This document shows positions 34,084-44,047 of a DNA stretch of 44,047 bases, piece after piece. Source of the stretch: Setaria digitata (Eukaryota; Nematoda; Chromadorea; Rhabditida; Setariidae); NCBI GenBank assembly GCA_003640385.1, contig RCAB01000502.1, positions 1 to 44,047 on the forward strand, given 5' to 3'. Position 1 is the first letter of the stretch. Each line of letters opens with the position of its first letter. Made by a program: the position numbers and the translations under genes. Under the pieces are notes generated by a model. It ran no database searches, was not told the DNA's origin, and was given only the letters and a program-made list of their open reading frames with translations.

Positions 34084-37000
34084 GTTTCTTCATTTCAGCG
34101 AACGATGCTCCCATTCGACCTTTCATTCCATTCTTTTCATCGCTTATCCTTCACCTTCACTCTGCAAGTTTTCTCCTGAAGCTAAGCTTCCGGATTCTAA
34201 CTCCAACTATTGCACAGATTCTTCTTGTCACAGTGATATGTGTCATCTGACTCGCCTCAGAAACCCTTCATCGCTTACGTGACACAAGATGTATCGCGTA
34301 CGTATTGCTAAAAACTTTACTATTACGAAGTATCGATATTTCTCGAAGCAATAATGCAATCCACTTCTTCGCTAGAGCTGTAAAATCAGGAAAACAAATA
34401 ACAGTTTGGAAATTTAATTTTCAAAGAAGGGAAGAGGTGAAGATTTAGCCTTAAAGCAAATAAGCAAATCTTGCGGTGAAGAGGACTGACTAGGTTGTGC
34501 AGTACTTCCATTAAATATGGCCGATATTTAACATTACCAACACCTGTCACTCAATCGACCGTCCTACTTCCATCGCAAAATGCCATTTTTATGTGAGATG
34601 TGAACATTTTCGATAATCGAAACACAGGTCTGTATAATCGATTCAGAATTGAGACCACCGAAATTCACCTCATCCAAATTTGAAGACTAAATTAAGCGAA
34701 AATTAAATGCAAGACTACCGGTTTAATAGTTTCACTTTTCTTATTCATAAATAAGTGATCAATTTTCCGATCATAACCATTGCTTTCTGAGTTTCATCAT
34801 TTTTTAAATTTTTGTCCCTACTATACGCTAGCAATTAGTAGAATTACATGGCAAATGAATTCAGTCTTCAAAAAAGCTTCGGAATCAGCAAGATTCGCAG
34901 CACGTCAATATCGTTCATTCAGAATTCTTCATCTTCAACCACCATTCTATTTCATTTTTCCTTCCTATTTAAAGCTCAATCTTCTTCTACCTCAGATGCA
35001 ATTCGCTCTTACTCTTATCAAACAGCGCTAGTAAAAAACTATCAGAAAAATAATTTAGCACTGATTATACGCATGCATAGCCGTTTTTAGTTGATGGAGT
35101 GATTTGTTCGTTTTATTCCGATGACGAGAGAGAATATGGCTTATTAAATAGGTAGTGAATAGTTCTTGTCCGGAAAACTTCCTAGAGGTGTTTAGCCACA
35201 TGAAGTCGAGTAATAACAGATCTATGATGCCCTTAGATGTCCAAGGTTGTACCTGCGCTAGGAATCAGCGTGCTGTAATTATTACGGAAAGGCATGAAAA
35301 TCCTGATGATCCATACAAATCCCGTAATCGGAATCCAAAACTGTAATTATTTCCCTTGAACAAGCATTTCTCCCGTTATGCGCATGATAGCGGTTTCTCG
35401 GAACGGAGACTGCCGTTTCAGTACATTTCCGGGTGCTTTAATTATCATAACGTGAATGAATCTGCAACATTCGATTTGGTAACATCTGGCAAATGGCTAT
35501 AATTAATACTGACTAGTCAGCATTTATGATTTCGATGTAATTAGTTAAGGATATGTTTCATTGTATTTTGTTCTAAGGAAAGTGAAGACATCGAGACCCA
35601 TCCTGGATGATAGAAGTCCAGGCAGTGCATTGTTATTTGAGCTCCCACTTTAGATGGAAATTCAGAACTTTCATTTTATTCCTTTTCGTTATAGTGAGCG
35701 AAATTTTTCAGAGTAAATAAAATCGTGTGAAAAAAAACTGCTAATTTTTATGAGAGTGAAGAGAAGATTAAGCCTTAGAATTGCCAGTGCCCAAGTATTA
35801 GTTAGTACCAATCAGACTGAAAGAAAAGATAATTAAAACAAATGCTGCCAGAATTGATAAAAAAAAGTCGGAACATTTTGCTATCATCGTAAACAGATGT
35901 TTGTGTCAGTCATATCTGAGAGTAAACAAAAGACGTTTATACCATACTGAATTTCAATTCTACTGAAAAAAAAGTTTTACTGAAAAGAAATTCAGTAAAA
36001 CTCTTAGGCCTAAATTGGTGACATGCTGCAAATATGATTGGGATCTTGACATAAAAAATAATTTGAGTTAATTAATAAAAATAAATGCTCTTAATGATTT
36101 CGATGAACAATTAAGAACATCGTGATAATATCGCTTCCGAAAGAAATATCAACTATGATTATTCAGGAAAAATTTGTTCATATGTGTGGGAATGAAACTT
36201 TTCTCAGATAAATTTTTTTTTTTTCGAATTCTCCGAACTATTCATCACATTTTTTCAGTGAATATTTTAATAACAAACTATCAATCAAAGATGTTCGTCT
36301 CGTTCAATCGCCTCATTATTATTATAAAAACACTTAATGCCTTCACTTTCTAATTAATTATTACTTACTATATGTAATGAGATTTTTCATTGCAATTTTG
36401 GCTAATTACTTCTTTTTAAATGGCACTTATTGATGAGGTGCAAATATCAATTGTGATTGTGTTGTCTGCATGACAATAGTTGTTGTTTAATTATTTTCAC
36501 CGGATTAATGAATTTGATAATGATTCCAGAACCTTATCTTAACTGAGCATTATTTTGTAGAATTACTAAATTACAGGGAGTTTGAAAGATTATTTTGTGT
36601 GGATACAAGTCGTGGATATTTTTCAGTGGCTGAGATCATTTTGCGCTTTAATTTAAATTTCAAACTTACGAAATGCTTCTAAAATAAGTTTTATCAGGGT
36701 AGTTTAAGATAACATTATTGGTTTTATGTGATATCATCAGGAAATCAATAATCAGTAATTGAGTACCTGTTTGCAGTTTAGATTTTCTTCCTTATTGCGA
36801 AAATTTTTTGTCCCAAACGCAAATAATATCGGCAGAAGTGCTATAAAGTTATTCTTTTTTTGGAAAGAAAAAAAAAACGGATGAATGGAATTCGAAACAC
36901 GTGAAATATACGGAAGTACTGAGTGAATGCTCAATTTCCGTTTCTCATACAATTTATAATTCGAAATTATTCCGCTCGAAATGAAAAGTTGCAGAATTTT

Positions 37001-38859
37001 CAGCTTTCAAGCTCAGCATTCCTGACAATTTCAGTTTTCAGTTTTTATGCAAGCAAAAAGTGATGCTATAATTAATTAACTCGTATATGGCATTTAGTCA
37101 CTTTTCTACTAATTATAAAAAATGCGTAAGACACACGGCTACTGATTCTGCATTGCAACTATCGTTTGAAGATAAATGCTTCTGCTATTTTGTGAGAATC
37201 AGAATCAGACTATCATAGTTTCATCAAATGAAAATTTATCTTAGCAGAGGAAAATTATACTCTGAGTTATATGCACAAGTTGAGTTGATAATGATAAGTA
37301 GTATTTCTACTATCAAACGGAAAACAAAATTCAAATGCTGATTAATTAATCATTTGCTTATCATAAGAGGCATTGTTATTGATTAGCTGATAATTTGCAC
37401 TTCGTTATTTGCTGATAGCAAAATATAGCCACAAATATTTTTTAATTCCAAATTAAGGGAAATGGATTTTACTTAATGAGTGAAGCCAGAAGAAGTACTT
37501 TTATCATTGAAGACATTTATATGCAGGCCTAGTAATGCTACTCTCTTCAACTCAGTCTCGTTCTCGAATCTTATACTTCATCTAGTCTTAATTAACCAAA
37601 ATATCTTACTAGTACGAAGACAGCACACATTCTTTCGCACATTTAGAAGCCACTCATCGCCGAGAGCATTCACAAGTTGACTTGTCGAAACAAATAAATT
37701 CATTGGCTGTGTGCGCAATCTGTACTCCACCCAATACCTTGTTAATGAGGTAGTGGACTTTTGTAGTTGCGCAAAGCAATCGCGGCGCAAGTGTCCCGAT
37801 GGGTGGTATGTGACTGGACTACCCTATTCACTTGGGCGCACAATCACACATATGGCGTGGGACAACGAATGTCTTATTTTTCTAAAATTTATGTCAAGTG
37901 TTCCCTCGGCACTGCGATTGATAAAACATAGTTCTTCCTGACTAAGGTCAAAGTGTCAAAGTTACAATAGAATTTACCAAGTGTCAAGGTTGTTGTGTCG
38001 AAAATATTGTATAGTTCATATGTCAAGGAGAGTGCTGCCTGTAAAGAAATAGCACGTTAGAAGTGAAAACATGTGAGACTTTGATTTCTAACTGAGGTAA
38101 GGAATAATTCAGCTTTGTGAGGCAAACTGAACAAGCTACTAGTGGCTGGGAGCAAGAAATATTCGTGCTTCTGTTAACAAAATAAATTTTTTATTGAATT
38201 TATCGAAGTTTTACATGAAATGAGAAAAAAGGAGAACAACTTCTTTCATTTATCAAACAGTTGTCAATATATTCATTTGATTGAAAAACTATTCGAGATT
38301 AGAAGTGAATATAGCTTCTGACTACTGTGGTGGAAACAGTTTGATGACACGTCAACTTAAAAGAACTGGAAGGTCTGTAAGAGAATCTGGTGGAAGTCAA
38401 CTTCAGATGGCACAATAGCGACTTTTTTCATCAAGAGTCTGAATAGATGAGAAATTTCTCGAAAGCAAGCTGATACAGTAGCGCATCCAGTCCTTGAAAA
38501 TTTGATGGCACGGATCACACGTAAAACGTAAACAAGAGGTCGGAATGGAAAATAGTTTCGAAACAACGTGAACTTGAGCTTTTTCGTAAAGTAGTGTGGA
38601 AAGAAGCCAAGACTGCTAATGCATTTTAACAATGACTTGGCTCATTGCAATATCAATTCTGATTGATAGTATAGATAGTTCAATATATACCTCTAAATAG
38701 TTCAATTCAGACAAAGCTGCGTGATGTTTTCATGAGGACGTAAGAAAATTTTAGGATTTTGATGGCAATTTTAATTGCAGGAAAAGATGATGCCATTCGA
38801 AAAAAAAAAAAGTTCTGAAGAGACTGGAATTCATCGAGAAATTCCGAGAGTTAGCTTTG

Positions 38860-38912
38860 CTTAAAACGATGGTCAGTTATACTGATAGTATAAAACTGAC
38901 CATCGCTTTAAG
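38860..38912. repeat. 24-bp near-perfect hairpin with a 3-nt loop
   Basis: CTTAAAACGATGGTCAGTTA and four further bases (38860-38883) pair with 38887-38912. The differences are two extra A residues and one G-T wobble (or mismatch on the other strand). The loop is GAT. No further pairing extends outward. It is too tight-looped for a typical pre-miRNA; it could be a palindromic element or a remnant of an inverted-repeat transposon. Confidence 0.8.
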
Positions 38913-39129
38913 TGTTCTTCTGAAGAAGTTGTGTTAGTAGCCATTCTTTTTCATTAGAGAGAGAAATGTCTTTAAAGAGGCAACAATTCAAAAAATGATC
39001 GATGTTTTGCTTTCATTTACTGAATAAATTACTTAAAGAAAAAAAACTTGTATGTTCGGATAATTTGCGCGAGAACATTCATAACATGTTCAAAGCAACG
39101 ACACTTTGATTCGATGTTTCTTCAGTGCA

Positions 39130-40269
39130 TCAGATGTCAGGTAAGCTTCCACGTATCTGAATAGCTTTACTCACATTTCCTCGAGCATTTTCTGGCTCAA
39201 AGTCGAGAATACCACTTATTTGATCCCATCCACTTATTCGTTGATCCTCCGTTATCGTTGTCGCTTCACAAACAGTCATGGTTGCATCAGAACGAGCTGT
39301 CACCTGCAGTTGATGAGTCCACCATGCAAAAGTAATCAGTCAGCTAAGGAAACATTTCGCTTTATAAGACTGAAACTTTAATTATTTCAAAAACAATCAG
39401 TTGGAAGTTTCATTTTTCTTTGTTCTCTTTTCATTGTTAGTTACTCTTACAGGACTCGAGGTATCTTTCGTAGTTACTTGTTGATCTGAGTACAGTTCAT
39501 GCTTATCTTCTTCATACTTCTTTCTCCATTTCACAACCATCTCTTCACTCATTGTCTTCTGTAATTTTATCTAATAACACTATGATCACAAAAGTTTAAT
39601 TACTTAATTATTTATTATTAATTAAGCGGCAAATTCAATACCTTATAAGCAATGGGTAAATACTCGAACACTTTCTTTTCACCTGTTTTCTTTTTACCAC
39701 ATTTAAGATAATACACTCTTTGTAACGTTTCTGACTTCAGTATTTTCATTATTGCTCTGCAAATTTGCACCTCTTTTTAAAGTTTGGAGAATTTTTTTTT
39801 TTGAAAACTTAAGAGAGAATCAAAGCACTTTTCAACCAACAACGAGAAATTGCCACAATTTTTTAAACTTTTGCTAAGGGAGAGAACAAAACTATCATTT
39901 TCAAATTTAACACTAACTTCAGAGGCTTCGGATTCTCAACCTCTTCTTCTTTGATGGTGAAAACGGATAATTTCTTAGCAGCATTGAATATTGGGCCTTG
40001 CTTTCGTGTCCCTGGCTTTCTTCGATTGGCTACAATACATATACAAATATATTCGAACGTTTTCCGTAATTACAGTTTTTTCTGTGACTTAAACAGCTTC
40101 GATTAGATTGAATTTTTTATGCAGCATTCATCAACAATGCGAGTAATTTGCAGTTCAGAACGTAATAAATTAATTCTCTTTCTTCAAAACAACCTTTTCT
40201 TGGGCTCATAGAATTTTCCTCCTTCCGAGGATTTCGCTCCTTCAACCCCTTTAGTTCCAGAATTGACAT
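39130..40269 (-). CDS. Unrecognised basic protein, 5 exons, 194 aa
   Basis: Exons on the minus strand: 40269-40194, 40029-39918, 39756-39642, 39558-39451, 39303-39130. All junctions use GT-AG and keep frame, ending in TGA. No known domain is recognised. Residues 20-36 are strongly basic (SMSPRKANRRKPGTRKQG), a possible nuclear localisation signal. Around 100-120 is a charged stretch (KTMSEEMVVKWRKKYEEDKH) likely to be helical. The C-terminal 57 residues are polar and contain ISGWDQISGILDFEPENARG. There is no signal peptide or membrane segment. A GTGAGT donor inside the last exon (39174-39169) could allow an alternative 3' end. Exon composition and splice signals argue for a real gene; function is unknown. 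It lies about 216 nt downstream of the gene at 40486-41050 on the same strand. Confidence 0.68.
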
Positions 40270-40485
40270 TCATAAAGACCAATAAGGAATCATTCTTTCT
40301 CACTCTTCCAATACTTTGAATGACGGGAATCAGAAGAGACAATGTTTCAGTTCAGAAAGGCAGTCAGTCAGTAATAGATAAAAAGAAGTGATTGAAGTCT
40401 GATATGAATTAGTAAGCGCAAATGTCATGGTGATAAGCAAAGAAATTTGCACAGGACGATCTTATCATGTCCAGAAACAGTTGAA

Positions 40486-41050
40486 TTATTTATGCTTTCC
40501 ACTGACAGAGCTTTCGGAACCTTTCGATGTTGATGTTGCTGACAATTCGCTACCTTTCGGAATGGTTGTCATATCGCTTGTGTTTCCGGTACCGGATTTC
40601 CGCTCCACGTTAATTTGCACCAGTGGAGCTTGGTACCGAACGGAAGAGGCAGAATTGCTAGGTATCGGTGCCCCTTCGGTGAAATCGATACATAACGTCA
40701 TATGAGCTGGACTGGTGCATGAAGCCGAAAAATAGTTTCGCACAGCTGTTTGCACCACGTGGCGTACCATCTGCAACATGCAAAATCCTTCTGAATTCCT
40801 AGCAACAAAATTCCGTAGTCTTATAAAAGTGACTGTCTAGGAGGAAAGGTGAACTCAAGATTCAGTGGTATCACTGATAAATATGTCATCCGGCAGCGAC
40901 AGAATCTTCAAGGAAAATCTTTGATACTACTGATGCTATCAGTGGACCAACCGCATGATCAGAACAAGCATATTCAGCATCAAATTCCGGTAACACCGCA
41001 CTGCTTTCCGGTCCACTGCTGCACCGGTCTTTTCCCGCAGTTGACGACAT
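40486..41050 (-). CDS. Unrecognised Ser-rich protein, 2 exons
   Basis: Exon 2 is 40770-40486 (TTGCAG acceptor, 94 codons to TAA). Exon 1 starts at ATG 41050, 10 nt after an acceptor-like CTTAG, and ends at one of several phase-0 donors: GTAGTA after 40931 (134 aa in total) or GTCGCT after 40901 (144 aa). The middle has a hydrophobic/aromatic stretch (MVRHVVQTAVRNYFSA), followed by MTLCIDFTEGAPIPSN and a Ser/Thr/Lys-rich tail with a repeated KGSE motif. No family is recognised. Its base composition is clearly richer in G+C than the surroundings, as in the other exons here. The first exon and start are uncertain. Confidence 0.5.
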
Positions 41051-41060
41051 AGACCGTCTT

Positions 41061-41066
41061 CTAAGC
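41061..41066 (-). other. Possible trans-splice acceptor
   Basis: On the minus strand CTGCTTAG ends at 41061, leaving 10 nt before the ATG at 41050. TTAG is a weaker acceptor than TTTCAG. Confidence 0.3.
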
Positions 41067-44047
41067 AGAGTAAACAAACATTCAGTGACAACCACTTCAT
41101 TTTATACCTCTTGAATATTCAAATTTCCAAAACCCAATGTTGCAAAGTCTTATCTCTACCAACTTTCCATCGTCTCCACTCTCGAACTGCTGTCTTAAAT
41201 CATTAAATCTAAATAAATCGAACTTCTGTTCCTACAATACTCCAAAATTTTTCTGTTCCTTCTGAATTCGCCAAATATTTCCACACATTACCTAATAGAA
41301 GTAAAGCATCAAATCAATGGAACTACAACTGATTTAAATTTAATACCGCAAATGTTATGTTGTATACAGATGGAAGAAATCTGAGCACAACGGTATCCGG
41401 TCGATGGATTGTTGATTTTTAATATTATGTGCATGAGGCATCTGTTAGTTCTTATTGACTAGCAAGAAGTTGAATTTGATTCCATTTCTGAACGATCGGC
41501 AGGCGAAATACGATTCGGATTAAAAAACTTCCGTAACACTAGCGTAAAAATTTCCTGAAAGATTTCAATTCCTTATGCATTTTCTCATTCTTTGATATTC
41601 TTGTTTTAATTAGATGGTCAATCAATCAACTTTTAATAGGGGGAAAAGAAAAACCTTCACAAACTTCAAAATCGAAACACTGACAAACACCGTTAAACAT
41701 CTGACTGGAAATGATCCGGACAGTGATAATATATCTGATAAAAGATATCTTTCAGTTTTTTGCAGTTTACTTATTTGCAGGATATTTCTCTTTGATGTGA
41801 CACATTTGAAACATATAATTTAAATAAAACTGATTCAGAGATTTCAAAGTATATTACCACATGACAATAATAAAATTTTAGTGCAACAAAAAAAATTGCA
41901 TGATATTTTTGCTTAATTTCTGAAAGCATATAACTGTAGTACTCTGGATAATTGTATCTTTGCAAATTCAACAAGATCTCTGAGTTATTCAGGACATCTC
42001 AATTTTAATGAGCATAATTTTTCACTACATTGTTTACTTCAGCCAGTTTATAACATCCTTATTAATAATATTAATATTAATATTAATTAAGTGATAATAA
42101 TTGTAATATTAAGTGATATTATAATTAATATTATAACTAATAATATTAATTATTAATATTAATAATAATAATTAATATTAATAACTAATTAAATTAATAA
42201 TTTTAATTAAAATAATTAATTAAATTAATTAAAATATAATTAGACTTATTAATATTAAGTGATAGTCTTATAACGAAATAATTCTATGCCGATTGACATT
42301 ATAAATTAGTAAAAGATTTTGTAAATCTTATTTTTAAAATTCTATTCAATGAATCCAGGAAAGTTTTCTAGTGCTACATCTAGTGAAAGTAATTTCATTA
42401 ATTTAATTTTGTCGTAAGTAAACTAAATGGAAACGGACTCAAACAGCAAAATGATAGAATTAAGTTCTAATTCCCATAATGCTCAGCTAATCATCTTGAA
42501 ACTTTCCTCATAACAGTCGCTGCCAGCAACTAGACTAGAAACTTTAAAACTGACTATGCTGTGCTGCAATCAAAGTATTGTTTGTAAATTTTTCGATTAT
42601 AATTATGACATTTTTTTTTGTTTAATAATAAGCAAACATCAATATCCATTAGTATGAGCAAATGTTTACTATCAGTCATGAATTTCACCAGAAATCATAT
42701 CATTCATATTCTGACAATGTTATGATCAACTTATTTTGCAAAGATTAATTATTAATTAACCTTTAATTTACGTTCTATTCTCTTTGCAGTTTAATAAAAC
42801 TACAAAAGACTTAGTGAGCCAAGTCAGACCACTGCAAAGTAATTTTCCTTGTTAATATGAGAGTAGCATTATTATTTTTCAATCTTCTAAGTAAAAATTG
42901 TCTATTCCACGTTTTAGACCAATTTATTCTCTTCCCTATAACGAGAAGCCTCTTCATCTTCATAAAATGCTTAAGCAAATTCCAACCAATTAGCTGCAAA
43001 ACCTATAAGAATAATTTCAAACACTTCAGTGAGGAAATGATAAACTGCTGATACAATTATGAGACAACAATATTCTTTACAGGTGAGGTCAGGTTTAACA
43101 TGCCTTACTTAAACACTCCTATCGTGAGAAGAAATGGTGGCTTGATCGGCAGAGGAAATAGATATAAGTCTTGCTTAATTAGTGATTGATCCACTTAATA
43201 ATTAACAGTCAGCTAGCTAGAATTTCTTGATAGCAGTAATGTGATGTGTTTAAATGTCAAATTCTAGATGACTTTTCATTTAGCAATAAAATTCTTCTTC
43301 AAAAGTGCACCATTACCATAATTTACTTTATGTTTATTCATTAGACAACTAATTAACTATATTTCAATAGAACCTTTAAAAGAACACCGTTTAAGATGAA
43401 GTGAAGATAACTAACTCAAGCCTCTCTTGTGGTCATATAATGAGAAAAAAAGGTTATATGCTGGACTTCTCGATAATAGTCACTTTACAAGAAAAGTGTG
43501 AGCAAAAATGTCAGCATGAAAATGTTACAACCGATAATTATTTTTAAGTAAAACTTCAATGACCAAATAAAAAAGAAATGGGCGAATAAAAATAATTTAT
43601 TGTATCTATTAAAAAATGCTGCCGTTGTGGCTTAAATTAATTTTTTTAAAACTTCTGAATATCATTTTCATATTTGAAAAAAACACTTTTTTTTTTTAAA
43701 CAAAACTCTGAAAAAGATGTGTATTAATAATAACAAAACTTATTCATGTTTCCATCATGAAAATTTTTAACAAAATTCTTTGGCACATTTAGTTCTAAAA
43801 AATGCACTGCTTAAATTAATGTCTCAGTCTTGTTCTTCAAGCAAGCTAGAAAAATCAAATTAGATCAGTGCGAGTGGAGAGGTAAATTACAGATTTCTAT
43901 TATTTTTTATCATAAAAAGTTTATCATATAGAAATTTGCGTATTTATTTCAACGACTAGAAGACAAAGCAACTTTAGTAATTAAGAAAGGCACAGTTAGA
44001 GACAGAATAAAAACTTCCATGTTAGAAATTAAAAAAAAAAAAAAAAA
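41067..44047. other. AT-rich terminal stretch
   Basis: This should hold the promoter of the minus-strand gene pair. No further gene was found; frames at 41614-41823 and 42811-43051 have no recognisable content. The AT repeat at 42058-42262 is listed separately. The last 17 bases are an A homopolymer, consistent with a scaffold end. Confidence 0.55.
42058..42262. repeat. ATTAAT/TAATTA low-complexity tract
   Basis: About 200 bp consisting almost entirely of ATTAAT, TAATTA and AATATT units with rare AGTGAT interruptions. Many overlapping self-complementary hexamers could form cruciforms or nuclear-matrix-type AT tracts. No coding capacity. Confidence 0.85.

Larger units (their letters stand above)
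32570..39129. other. 6.5-kb stretch upstream of the thymosin gene
   Basis: No convincing gene was found. It should contain the thymosin promoter near 32590-33500 and the 3' UTR of the gene ending at 39130. Short frames at 33717-33923 (+), 37480-37941 (+) and 38357-38632 (-) have no recognised family. A GATA-rich patch lies at about 37288-37400, a (TGAA)n microsatellite at 34058-34083 and a hairpin at 38860-38912. DNA near 37700-37860 is less AT-rich than its surroundings, for no evident reason. Confidence 0.5.

Noticed and set aside
38357..38632. 91-codon minus-strand ORF
   Set aside because: Non-ATG start and no domain; considered as an extra 3' exon of the 39130-40269 gene, but no junction could be supported.
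40194..40330. Alternative frame of the first exon of the 39130-40269 gene, open further upstream
   Set aside because: Joining it to exon 2 breaks the frame or needs an AAG acceptor inside exon 2; the chosen frame has an ATG and a canonical GT-TAG junction.

Overview
This window is eukaryotic and almost certainly nematode. It is roughly two-thirds A+T by eye. Genes are split into short exons of about 60-260 nt with TTTCAG-type acceptors. Three gene starts lie 10-16 nt behind a good acceptor with no obvious upstream coding exon, as expected for spliced-leader trans-splicing. A four-repeat beta-thymosin gene like C. elegans tetrathymosin (tth-1) is present. The relaxed AT-rich intergenic DNA would suit a filarial/spirurid worm, but that placement is inference. 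Two single N bases, each between near-identical direct repeats, and homopolymers at both ends (T12 at 1, A17 at 44031) mark it as a draft-assembly scaffold.

Layout. 1-9450: AT-rich with no convincing conserved gene. It holds a perfect 26-bp palindrome (527-552), a 42-bp minisatellite (3264-3387), a dense cluster of 19 TGATAA/TTATCA GATA-factor motifs (3517-4986) enclosing two small low-confidence ORFs, and a local direct repeat (5466-5600). 9450-15560: less AT-rich, probably the upstream region of the next gene. It holds microsatellites, an ACGTCA (CRE half-site) cluster, a 12-unit GAACT pentamer array and a CTG-rich tract. 15582-28875 (+): a 16-exon Ras GTPase-activating protein of the GAP1 (RASA2/RASA3) class, 947 aa by my splicing, with order C2-C2-RasGAP-PH-tail. 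28876-30933: a convergent intergenic stretch. 30934-32569 (-): a 5-exon, 178-aa protein with four beta-thymosin repeats. 32570-39129: long non-coding stretch with a 24-bp hairpin. 39130-40269 (-) and 40486-41050 (-): two small nematode-type genes that I do not recognise, same strand, about 216 nt apart, a possible operon. 41051-44047: AT-rich, with a 200-bp AATT/ATTAAT tract.

The two recognisable genes act in different processes (switching off Ras/Rap at membranes; binding actin monomers) and converge, so nothing shows that they form one system. No prokaryotic-type defence, mobile or CRISPR system is visible. The most distinctive observations are the GAP1 protein without the BTK zinc motif and with an Asn/Ser hexanucleotide insertion in its first C2 domain, the exon-per-repeat thymosin gene with altered actin-binding motifs, the GATA-motif cluster, and the unrecognised gene pair. 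Exon borders come from reading splice signals and keeping the frame; no transcript data were available.
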